From positions 2,797,501 through 2,861,500 of the forward strand of contig NC_134963.1 of NCBI RefSeq assembly GCF_965638725.1: a DNA stretch of 64,000 nt, read 5' to 3'. How positions within the stretch are numbered: position 1 is the stretch's first letter; every line of letters starts with the position of its first letter. The stretch is from Aptenodytes patagonicus (lineage: Eukaryota; Chordata; Aves; Sphenisciformes; Spheniscidae). This document shows, piece after piece, positions 13,001 through 25,800 of this stretch. The position numbers and the translations under genes were made by a program. A model generated the notes under the pieces. It was not told the origin of the DNA, ran no database searches, and was given only the letters and a program-made list of their open reading frames with translations.

Positions 13001-16000
13001 ATGAGTGTAACATACAGGCCCGAGGAAAGGTCCCACTTTGGACCTTGGATATCTAATCCTAGTACATGAACAATTTGCAGCTGCCCGTAACATCCACTGT
13101 ACCGCCAAACCTTTCCCAGGAGGCAGCTTTTCTCGTACTTCCTCTGTTGTCTAATTTTTTTAATTACTGAAGTCATTATATGTATAGCTGAGATGGAGAC
13201 CGTACCTTTTTCTCTTTTGCAATACGTTCTGCTCGGAGGGATGCAACTTGAATTGGAGGAAGCGGCTTATCATAGTTGATTCCACTATAAACAATCATAA
13301 GACAAAGCACACAATTGTTAAAAATAAATAGCTGAAAGTTAAAAAAGAAAAAAAAAGCACTTTTATGCAATTTATAACTCCTTTAAGACAGAGAGTGCCC
13401 ACCTTTCTGCAAGCACTGATGCATGCTTTGGATTCTTCTGGAAAGGATTCATGCCAAGTCTGAAATTGAGCAAAACTGTATTACTAGAGACAGAAAAAAC
13501 TTTAAAACAATATTTAATTTCACATATTTTAGTGGATGACACCGCAGTTTTGGTGAAGTTTTCATGATATTCCCACCAGTACTGGAGCCTGCATACAGAC
13601 AGACATTTTAAGAAAGACTCAGAGTAAATATTAAATGAATCAAAAAAAAGTTACTGCAGGAATATACATAGAAAACAACGTACTACTAAACGGCATAGAC
13701 ATCAAAATGTTTACAATTCAGGCAAATGGAAAGTGTAGTTTATAAAGTAGATTAAAAAAAAAACAACTGAGTGCTCTTCTGCTCTTAATCACGCAAAACA
13801 AATTCATGCAGTGAGTAAAAGCTAACCCAAACACATGAAATATGAAGGTGTTCCAATAACAGAATGCCAGGACACAAGCAAAGAGATCAAAACCAGAGAA
13901 ACAAAACGGCGGTTTGAAACGAGCGTAAAATAATACTCAGTTGCGAGAGCAATTCAGAACACAGTTTCCAGAAGATCTGTGGTGACAGGGAGATCAAATG
14001 ATCCCAGTTAAACTTACAGAGGTTTGATAGGTGGACTTCTTTTCCCTGCAATCATTTTCATCATCTCAAAATGATTAGTATAAAGTTGCGTGTGGGTGGC
14101 ACCCTCATCTTGAGCATAGATCTGATTGGTACGAAGTGGGCGACTGTTTTTAGTCTAAAAAATGAAAACAAACCAACTTTCAATTGCGAACACACCCACA
14201 TGGCCTTTTGTCTATGTATAAACACATGGTGCGCTTGTAGATTATTTAAAAACGTACTCCAACATATCTATCACAGACTGGTTTCTGCCTCGTGTCACTG
14301 ATAACTTACTGTTACACAAAACTCTATGGGAAATATATAAAGAAAGAGCAAAATAAGGAGCAGTTCTCACGGTCACACTGGCATCAGCACTTGGGGATGT
14401 ACAAAATGGCAAACTCTAATTTGAAAAAGAATCTTTGCTTTAGTTTAGATTTTGCAAGTTTAATTCAGTACCCAAACCAAGAGCCCATTAGTTTATAGTT
14501 ATGCATAGCGCACACATAATATAATAAAACCATCACTGCACTGCTCTCCCAACAAAGCTATGTTAACATCCAACACACCATGCCATTCTAACATTTGGCT
14601 TCTCCTAAGTAGAAACTGCCAGTCAGGGACAAACCTGCTTATTAGTCAGAGAATGGGACTACAGTCAGAAGTTCTAGATTCTCTACCCAGTTCTGTCACT
14701 AAATTGCTGTATGTTTGGAAGAAGTTGTTTATAATCATGGAATTTGTTTTTGTTTCTGTAGCGTACTATCATCCTCATTTACTAAAAGGTGCTTCAAGCA
14801 TTAAATTCACTATGTATTTGTAATCCACTTAGACCCTAGCATGAAGTACATTCTTACAGATCTTATGTACCATCATAATAATCAGGATAAGTTACATGGT
14901 GGTTGTTAGGTGGAAAAATACCCACTACAGTTTAAGTGAAATCACAAACTTCTTGCATGATTTAAAATTTATCTACCAAATCCAAAAGCTGAAGTCTGGT
15001 GTCAATCCACTGTATCAACAAAGAAAGGAAAAATAAATTTGGAATTTTAATTGATGTTTCAGAACTCAAGTAACACTCAACATGGATCTCATATGAATTA
15101 TCTGCCCACCTCCATTGCTGCTAAATACCACAGTGTCTAGATTTGATTTTGAAAGAATACCAATGCACACCTTATAAATACTTTTTGTCTTCTTTTTAGG
15201 ATTAGCTTCGTACATTAGCTGTAAAATAAGAAGGAAAGTTAGATGATCTTTTGTGGAAGATTTTGTTCAGGTGCTTTTTCTTTTCAAAGAAATCACATAA
15301 AATAAGTGGAAATCCTGATGAGGATAATTTTATAATCTTTTAAAAGTTATTTATTTACACTGTTGAAACATTTAACAAAAAACAAAGTGTTTACGGAGAT
15401 AAGGGAAAAAAACTCTACAAACTTAAGGTAAAAAAAGACGCATCATTCTACGTAAACTCACCTTTCCTTCTTCCCTTGGAATAATGACATTTTCGTATCT
15501 GTTTCGGCATTGTTTTGGTGAGCGATAGACTCTGCTGCATGAGTTAACAACATCACTAACAAGGTCCCAATTGGGAGTGTGTGCTGGCGATACAACAGCA
15601 AGATTTAAAGGAAGCTCCAGCAGCTGCTTCACTGCCTACAATAGATAAAAGGTACAAAAGCTTCAGATGACAAATCATTCCAATCTTCCAAACCTACCCT
15701 TATCTGCATGTGTCCACACACCTTTACTACAGTGACACAGATAGCTTAGGGCTCAGGCTACGGCTTCACCTACGTTCACAGAGAATAAGCAAGCATAAAA
15801 TGCTATTACGCAGACTGACGTGCAAGAAAACACGTGGAGACTGGTGTAAGAGGAACAGAGAGCTGCCATTCAAGTGCTGCTCTCTTCTCGAAGGTGGGGA
15901 GAACCTTAGCTGCACTACCCAACGTTCAGCCAGCACAGCTAATCTGGCACATAACAGTAAGTGGTCTCTACAACAAATATAGGACTTAATCATGCATTCT

Positions 16001-19000
16001 GTAGTTTAACCTTTAATTTATCCTCAGAGGAACACAAATGATAGGCAATCTGTTCTGAGTTACGTCAGCAAAATGCCAAACTAACCACTAAGAATTAGAA
16101 ATAACCTTGAAGAGATAAAGTGCAGAAAGAGCCATTTCTGAAACTAGATGCAAAAATACAATAAAATACAATAAATAATAACAGCAGAAAGTGCAGGTAT
16201 CATCTGACCTGCAGAAGTGCCCAGTCTTCACTGATCAACCACTCTGGATTATCCTGTCCAGCCTCAGCAGCTGGTTTGACAAGAGTTGGCAAAGGCTTTG
16301 CAAACTGCGTTTGTTGTTTCAACAAGATGTTTTTCTTTTGCTCTTTGCCCTCTCGGCGCATTTTCAACATTCCTGGAGTTGCTCGATCAAAAAGAGAACG
16401 AGGTGGAATAACTGTCTCTCCATGACGTTGCTTTTTCTTCCTACCTGCAGCTAAGACCAAAAAAAAAAACCACCAAACATTCTTGGTAAATAGTTACTAC
16501 CATTCTTTGACTCTTCTGCTACTTACAGCTGCAAAATGCTCCTACGCGTGTACAGAGTATTCCCCACTGCCTCTTAAAAGCGTACTGTCAGTAACTAACC
16601 GGATCCTGGTATGAAGTAAGATCAGCCTTGTCCTAACTCACATAGTAGAATGCCTGTTTTCTAAAATTGTCCTTTTAAAAACACCTATATGTCTAAATAG
16701 AAAAACGCACTGTAAGAACTGGGGCTTCCAGTGATCCTATTGCTTCAAGACCACGGTGAGACAAGAATTTTCATCTCTTCAAATCTGCAAATTTGATCTT
16801 TACTGGACCAGACATGTAGGAGGTATGAAAAATCCCCTGATTTTTTTAACTTTCAGCAATAAATCTCAGAAGTTTTGAACAAACACTTACCAGATGGATC
16901 TGTTTTGTGTCGTTTACGTTCCTTCCTGACATACACTGGAGGCAACTTTGATTCTGGAATAGGGGTGGTATCATACATCAGGCACATAACAGAATCAATG
17001 TAGATATCATTGTCATCCTGAGGTGGAGTGGGAGGAGTCCAAAGCTGCACAGAACAAAATTTGTAGTTGTTGCAATATTAACTACTCTGCACTGATCTTT
17101 ATGTTTCAAAAAATAAAAAACCTATTTAGGCTGCCTGGTGTTACTTTTACTTACTGGCATTATTTCGGTTTGTCCATCTGGACCTTCATAGACATATTCC
17201 TACACAGCAAAAAGAGAATACAGTTCAAATGATCCAACTGAACCCTGAAGGAAACGGTATTCTCAGAATAATTGTTAGGAAATACACTATTAAGAAAAAC
17301 GAGACTAATCAGGAATTACTTTGTTGTATGCATCCTCCCGAGTGTACGTTAGAAGTTCCTCTTCATCCTCCCAAAGCATTTTTTGCTCTTTTTCCTTTAA
17401 CTCCTTCATATGCTGGACTTCCCATGCTTTCTTTGCAGTTTTCAATTCCATCTAGATGAAAGTCAGACTCCTTATAAACTTTATGCAGTAACAGACACTG
17501 AATTAATAGTTATCGATTTGTATTTTTATGGACAAACTCCTTAAACTTTGACATTTTCAGGCACAGAAATCTTACAGCAATTTCTTAACAGATACTTTCA
17601 CAATCATTTAGAAGAGATTTTTTGGTCTCTGTTGAGGGTCTTTAAACCCCTTTAAACCCTCGAAATAAAGCAAATTCAGAATTTCAGTTAAACAACCAAA
17701 GACAATCAGAACACAGCTCCTTTACCCAAATAAGCAGGCTCATTGAAATTTATGAAATTTTTTCCCCTATCAATGGAGTACGACAAATATTTGCTGAACT
17801 GTGCTGAAGAATGTCATTCCCATTTTATAAAAAAAGAAATTAAGAACTGACACCTGCTTAAACCAAGAGAATCCCAAAATAATAAGCTCTCTCTAAGGCA
17901 TTCCGGTGTTCATAAAGTACAGCAAGAGAAGATCACAGAAGCACCTACAATATATTCCACGTCACTGGAGAAACTTCACTTCACATCGAAAATATAAACC
18001 TGCTTGTACATACTGTGACAGAACAACATAGAAAAGAAAGATTTGTTGGTTTACCTCATTCAGCCGTGGCTCATGCTCATCAACTGAAACATGGAAGAGC
18101 TCTAAATAATTCAAAGCATACTTCTCAATTGGAGTCAGCTGAGAGAACGTATCAAGGAAAAAAAAGTTAGCATTGAGGAAAATAAAAGAAATGTTAACTG
18201 AAGGAGAGTGTATCAGAGCTCTCCTTAAAACTCATCTCCCTTTCTGATGATTTAACATCTTAAGTCAGTAGAAGATTTCCCATCCATTTAATAGGAGTAT
18301 CAATCCCATAGACAAAGTTGCTTTAAGGCCAGACTGCAAAGAAATTGAAATATTTGAACTAAACATTACTTTTTAACCAAATATTCATGGAAAGTCATGG
18401 TACCTGATCCACAACAGCAACTAACTCCTGCAGCTGTGAAGGCTCTTCATTGTATTTCGTCTCGCAGAGCTCTGTGATTAAGGGTTCAATGCTTGACTCA
18501 GGTCCTATTTCTCGTATGTGATCATTTGACTCCTCATCCTCTTGTTCAATACTGTTGAGGGCCTTTCAGAAAGACATATTTTAAAAATAATGAAGACTTC
18601 AAAAATACGGAAAGAAACCCATAAGAAGTTCACTGAAATCCAACACAAATTTCCAGAATAAGTCTCTGCTGAGGCAAGAGAAACAGTCCCCAGAAAGTAT
18701 AAAACTCAACTGTGGGCTTTTGGAAGTTTTGTTACAAGGAAAATGACAAAACAACATAAAACTAGCAGGAAAAGAGATTGATAGAATTTACCTAAATAAA
18801 AAAAGATAAGGCAGCTGTTTAATACTAATGTTGCACAGCTGTATTTTTAATGTATGTGTTAATAATTACCTCTATGAATGGTCTTGCAACTTTAGGTGAA
18901 ATATTTTCTGCTGGAGATGGCTCTTGAGAAAGTACTACAAATTCTTCTGCTTTCACTCTAAACCCAGAATCCTCCATAGGAGAATGAACCTCAAACAATT

Positions 19001-19834
19001 CCTGAATCGTTTGCTTGGTAAGTAGAAGGAAAAAAAAAAAAAAAAAAAAAAAAAGAGAAGTACATTCAGCTTTCAGGACCATTTTATTTTTTTTATATAA
19101 CTTTGAATTAGCTCAGGTTCAAGTCACCTCATAAACTATGGACTGACTAAAGAAAAAATAAACCTCTATCTATTAGTTCTGGAAAATTGTCCGTTTTCTC
19201 TTCTGTAACTTTCTCCTGTAGGTCAGAGTAGAATAAAGCGTTAACAGTTCATATACAGGAAAGTCAGAAATACACACTGTCTCATCCTGCACCACCATAC
19301 TGGGAGTGCCGAAAGGGGATGGATTAGCTTCATCAGGGCAGTCACCTTCTTCTGCATCTGCAGAGCAGCAACTCAGAGCCTATCTCGCTGAATACCCACA
19401 CTTTCTATTTCGTGTTTTGAAAGTTGCCGAAACCTTCATCCTTACAAGCTCTGCAGAATTTTGCAGCAGGGTGCAAGAAACCAGAATACATTAAGTTACA
19501 TAGGTGACGCCTGTGCATCACTATGCAAGTAACGGAACAAAAGCAGATAGACAGTATTTGAGAGAACGTGGCCCTAAGTTCAAGCCATCATGAAATCCAA
19601 TATGCTCACCTATCAATTCTAGCCCAAACAGATTTCTACTAAACTCTCATTAAACACCCTAACACAGATGCTTGATTTTATTAAAACACTGAAACACAGG
19701 TGTTTTGAATATTAACTTACCTGTGTTAAAAAGGCCATTGAATAGTCATTTCCCTGAGCAGCTACTTCTCTGATCAAGTCCTTTGTGCCGTTTTTCAAAA
19801 GCTTCTCTTCTACAGAATTACCACTGACAAGCCT

Positions 19835-19865
<31 letters not shown>

Positions 19866-22800
19866 AAAGAAAGAGAAAAGAATGGAAATCTGATAAGTCA
19901 TTTCCAAAACAGCTTTCAGAAACAAAAAGAGAAATTGCCCTTAGAGAATAACACTGAACTCTTAAAATGTGGTGGTTTGTGGGGGGTTTTTTAGTTCTGG
20001 TACAGGCCCAGAACCAAACACATACTAACACCTCTACTTTAAAGCCTTCTTTTAACAATTAGTGTAATTTAAAAAAAATAAATAAATTTTTTAAAAAATT
20101 CAAAAAACACCTCACTTAAAAAATTCCATGTAAACTAACAGACAAAACCATGCAAGTACGATTCATTAATTACAACTGGTGTTAAGAAAGACCACGTTTT
20201 CATATGATAACCTGGCATCTTTTTTATTGAAGTGAGGTGAAGTTTTCAGCACTGTTTCCACTTTATTTCAGATCATACAGAGCAGCACTATCTGAATTAA
20301 CCTTACATTAAAGCATGTTAAAGAGCTGTCGTTGATCTGTAACAATCACCTGTATATATGGATATCTTTACATCTCCCAATTCTGTCACACCATTCCTGA
20401 GCTTTTGCATCCATCACTGGGTTTAGATCATTGTCATAGAACACAACGGTGTCTGCCTCAACAAGATTGACTCCGGTGGAGCGACTGTGAGAGGAAAGGA
20501 TGGCACAGAAAATGCGCTTGTCTCTGTTGAAAATTTTCATCAGCTCCTACATAAACAGAATAAAAGCAAGGAGGAAATAAACCACACACCAAAATAAAAT
20601 ACCAAAACAAATTCACTATAGCCTAATAAAAAACAGACAAAAACAAGTCTGGTGTTTCAAGATGAGTAAGAAGCAAGGCAAATTTCCTTCCCCTGCCATA
20701 GTGTATAAAAGCCCGAGCAGCACATATTGCTGTGCCAGTGGACAACCGTTAGGGCAAACTTACCTGCCGCTGTTCATGGTTAGCATATTCATCAATCCTC
20801 ACAAATGTGAGGAAATGGAAATTCAGGAACAATTCCAGTATGTCCAACATCAGAATCATCTGTGACAAAATCAGCACACGGCGCCCTTCAGATTTCAACT
20901 TTTGAAGCAAGACAGCAAGAGCTTCTAATTTTCCTATATTTCAAACAAGAAAACAAATAGTCATTTTATACAGACATTCCATTCCTGTGAAACAGGAAAT
21001 TACCGAAATATTATCACCAAATGGTCTCCTTTACCTGAGTCATACTGCACCAGCCGGAGGTCAGGGAACTGCAGCAAGTGAGGAGTTGTAATCTGTTGCA
21101 ACTGATGCAAGTGTGGAGCTGCCTTCTGCTTAAGACTGTGCTTAAGGAGTTTCAATCTGTGACTATATGAAGGGGGAGGATTTGCTACATACAAACATGG
21201 GGGAGCAGCAACTGCAGCTGGCAATACGAAGAGAGCCCTGTGAAAAGCATGAAAACAAGGGAATACCAGTTTAAAAAGCTACATACAAAATGATCATCTG
21301 CAGCAGTAATTTTCAGCCTGTCAACCATGTAATTTTACACTATTATCTAACCACTTTGTTAAAGTGACTTAGTAAGTGCTGCACACCTTCAAAGTGTTAA
21401 TATTCTCTACCTCCCTTTACTGTTTTGTTTTGGTTTGTCTGCTTTGATGATAGCTTCTGCTAAGGTGTTTGCACTGTGACCACTGTATTCAGTCACTGGA
21501 GCTCAAACACAAGAAACACCCATCATACCAAACTTACTAAAAGCAATTCAAAAAAGTTTGAGTTCTTCTAACTGCATTTCATATTTCTAGAAAATTGCAG
21601 CTATTCCTCTGCACACAATCCACTAAATGTCAGCTTTAGCCAAACTAGCTTCTGCCTACATCTGTGTCTTAACTCTTGTTGGTTGGCTCTAAGAGGTACC
21701 TACTCAGAAGTAAATCCAAAGCATAAGAATGTAAGCTGAAGTATGGTCAGCTGAATTTGGGCTTGAAATTAGGAATGTGGCACTGAAAACTCTTATTATA
21801 AAGATCCTAAAAGAAACAGAAGTGACTGTTATTTTTATGTTCATACTGCACATCATTTACTGCTAAATAAGTCAGTCTAAACCAAACAAGCTCACGAACA
21901 GAAACAAGGTTTTAAAGCTTTTTTGAAAAGGAAAGTTTAAGAAATAACTAAATGTGGTAAAGGCTTACAAGGCAGAGTCACACATTACCTGTTAACAGCA
22001 TCCTTTAGAGATTCTTGTTGCTGAACCAAAGTCAGGATCATTTCTTGCAATGGATTACTTGGGCCTCCAGAGGCACTTGAAGAAAGGCAACAGTTCACAA
22101 AGCCAGCCCACCTCCAACTGTTGTCTTCACTGGAAGACAGCTGAGAGGGCTTTCTTTCACCAGTCAAAGAACAAACACTCAGCAAGTCTCTGCCATACAT
22201 TGGGGCCCGCGAACAACGGCGCTCATTGCCAGAAAATATTCTGTCCAGGCGCTCCTTCAAAAGCCGGTTCTTTTCTTCATATGTTTCCTTTGCAAAGAAA
22301 AGTTGAAAAAAACATTTGCTGCTCATCACAATCACTTAGGAATTTGAGTTTCTTTAGACTGAAGCTATCAGGATCAGAGTACTGCGTGCCTCATACCACC
22401 AACATCCTAGATTATAACAACTACTTAGACCAATCACAAAACGTGTAAATTTTGGACAAAATTTGAAGACTACAGCTAAATTCAATTCACATTAAAAAGT
22501 CAATTCCACCTTAGGTTAGTATTTCTTGCTTTGTTTAGAGTACATTTTCATAGTTTTGGAAATAAAACAAAATGTATCATTTATATTTGGGATATTTCAA
22601 TTAACACATCAATATTGATAAGGTGCAGGTTCCCGCACAGTTTAACATACACTTGATGTTTCCCTATGCTTTATAGGTTGCTTGAGTATCTTTTCTAAAA
22701 ACTTGTTAAGATTAGAAGCCTATAAACATTTGCCCAATTGCCTTTGTGTTCAAAACACACAGAAAATCTTATGATTCCTTTATTTAAGCATTACTACATA

Positions 22801-25800
22801 ATTATGATATATTACAGTTTTAAGAACCTGTCTGCTATCAAAGCACAAGAAAGCTGTTAGCTGCTTTTATACACCAGAATTTATTTTAAACTATGGATTA
22901 TAGATGAAAATGCATCAGATCTGTCAACCTGAAACACTGACAAAAGTTAGGTTTTTTTACCTCATCTGTAATCAAAGTTCCTAATTAATTCCAGCTTTGT
23001 AAATTATAGCTTCCAGCCGTTACATGGGCTTTGTCTCAATCCTGAAAAGTTGTGTTTCCATAAGAAAATAAAAATTAAGTACCTGCGATTGTCCATGTGT
23101 AGGTGCTGGTTTTAACACTGCTCCCATGTCACCAGATGACAAATTAGTAACCGCACTTCTACCTGGAATACAAACTGAGGATAAACCTTGTATTTATATA
23201 TTTATTCTTCTGAAGATTTGGTTTCATTATTTTCACTAAGTAGACATTTCATAGCTGTAACACATCATAATTGCAGACAAATTTTTAGTCTAAATGTCCA
23301 TGGGGTATTGCAAATTTGTACTTTGTTATACATCAGATATCTGACAGATATTTACACCACCTGTTTTCACAAAAATCCAAGACAGATCAATGGAATTTTA
23401 CTTTGCTTTGCACAAAGACCTGCTGCATTCGTAGTTTACTCAAAATGTCATGTATAGTGCAATAGGTATTAACATTTAGAAGTTAGACTGTAAATCAGGA
23501 AAAGATTGTTCTAATTTATCTCAAACAAATCATCTAAGATTTTTCAGAAAACGTATGAATTCAGTATATCTACAAGTTGATGAAACCTCACAGTAGCATT
23601 CTTATGAATTCAGCTGCTAGCAGATGTTTTCCCAGGCAGCTAACTAACCTGTGAGAACATCACACACAAGTAAACTAATCGAAACTACAGTAATACCCTT
23701 CATGTACCAGCAGACGACAGACACCGTGTAGCAGTTATGTTCTTGATAGGATATATAGGTTTCTATCTCAGCCAGAATGCGTTGCTCATCAGCACTGATT
23801 ATTTGTACTAGAAAAGCAGTACAACCCTCCACTAGTCACTGTGAAACTGTATTTAGTGGCGAGTCAATACACCCATGAAGAATTGCATTCAAGTTAACAA
23901 GCAGGTGCTAGCCCTTACATTAAGAATAATAGACTCCAAGGAGTATGCAGAGGTTCAAGCTTTGCCTTTCCGCATTTTTATTATGAACAAGCTAATACAG
24001 ATAGCCAGTATAAATCCAATTTTACTACACAGCTACACGTGAGCCCAGCAATTATAGTTTCCAGTCACCCAAAGCAATGGATAAAATGCCAAATAAATTC
24101 CAAAATTCAGAAAGTCAAAATAAGTATTTTCAATATGCTTTACCTCTTCCTCCAAAGATGAACAGCAACAATAATAAAGTTTTCTTTCATCAATTGGAAA
24201 CAATAGTTATTAGTGCTTTTAATGGAGCTCTCTCTTTTACCGTCATGAGAGTAGTAAGATGCGTAAGTTTTTGTAGACATCTTACATCAATTTTCATTCT
24301 GAACTGTGGCCATATTAGGAGTGCCTGTAATGTTTCACCCTCCAGCTCTGACTACATTTGAGCCACAGATCTTCCAAACTATGACAGAAATCCTTTACCT
24401 CCCAACAACTGGGAGGCTGTTGAAGCTTCCTCTCCCCATTTGATGATGAGATGTTTACTCTTCAGAGAGTCAAAATATGAACTTCAAGGGCATATTAATA
24501 CATCAAAAGGGAGCAGTAAACAGTCTGTTTTGAGGGAATGGTTTATATCCAGACAAAAATTACAGCAGATGGCCATTTCCAGGGAACGAACTCCTAGCAT
24601 TGAATTTATCATCATTTAACAATCTGCTGTTTTGTTGTAAATGCATCCTAGACAGCAATTTCTCTAGTTTTTTGATCAACATCTTGATTGTGCTTTTAAG
24701 CAAGGAACTGATCACATTTGCAGCAAGGCACCAAACACCTAAGCAGTATTTGCAGAGGGAAAGGGAAAACAGTAGCTTGATTAGATAGAGAAGCAAAGAA
24801 AACTAGATAAAAGCAAAATCAATGTGGAAAAATGGAGAGAATTGCTGGCTGGCTGGCATTCTCTGTCAGTATAAAAAATAATCACCCTGATCTTTCCTTG
24901 AAAAAAAGTAACACAGTATTTCAAACTCACTTCTTCCCACAAAAATCTGACCTGAGACACAACTGGTAAAAAAAAAAATTCTATATATTTAATACAGTTT
25001 CATGGTCTCCCAAGTTTGTACTAAAAAATTACCTAAGACTCCAGTACACATCACACACAAATCGGAAGGATGTGCCTCATAGTTTACCTGCTTCTGAACT
25101 CAACTTACAGAATTACGATCTATAACAATTTGGAGTTAGATATCAATGTGATCTTAGTAATTGAATGTTTAGATAGAGATATTTCTTCAGGCTAGAAAAA
25201 CCTACCTTGCTGTGTCACTGCTGTGGAAGTTGGGACACCTGCTTGATGCTGGTTTCCTAAAGCGTTCAGAGCATTCTGAACAGTTCCTGCTTGGGAAACC
25301 GTCTGCATGACAACCGGACCCTGAGGTCTCAAATACTGCTGACCGGGTGCTGAAACAATCTGAAGAACGCTTCCTGCAATGGAAAATTTAAAAAAAATTA
25401 GGCTGGATAGAGTGGAGGAGAATAAATAGTGTTCTCTAGCAAAAGATACTACTGTTAACAAACTGATCATTACTGTTTCAAACTATGTTAAATTTTCCCA
25501 GACAAGTTCATTACACCAATCTGATTTAAAGTTCCATAATATCCAATAGGAGGAAAACACCTAAGTCTTCATAGTTAAAGAGGAGATCCACGTTGGTATC
25601 AGGGTATCATTTTAAATCTAGGTATTTTATATGGAATTCGGATGAAATCCAATCAACCAAAAAATCCTCAGTGAGCGTTCCCTTTATTTATTTTGCTGGC
25701 CACAGAGAATCAAGATTTCCAGGTTCTCCTGAATTTGGCAACACACATACCACCAGCAAGGGAAATTTGAGGGCAAAATATATCGTAGCATTCAGGCACA

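Larger units (their letters stand above)
4039..13459 (-). other. EP400: EP400 exons 43-55: glutamine-rich C-terminus
   Basis: Exons 13403-13459, 13206-13284, 12437-12637, 11331-11376, 11130-11239, 10300-10504, 9626-9789, 9034-9240, 8532-8727, 7764-7894, 6954-7115 (or to 6948), 6136-6213 and 4039-4311. Exons 43-44 hold the conserved [17 protein letters not shown] and [20 protein letters not shown]. From exon 45 the protein is dominated by Gln, Ala, Val, Pro and Thr (for example [37 protein letters not shown]) and ends LKAPTKPS before TGA. Human EP400 has a much longer uninterrupted Gln run at the exon 49 position. Such tails are typical of transcription coactivators. Confidence 0.93.

Noticed and set aside
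17580-17700. Hairpin with GAGGGT/ACCCTC arms in EP400 intron 35 as a SNORA49 homologue
   Set aside because: A stem is visible, but I could not place a convincing H box, second hairpin and ACA tail. I do not recall the human sequence well enough to align it.
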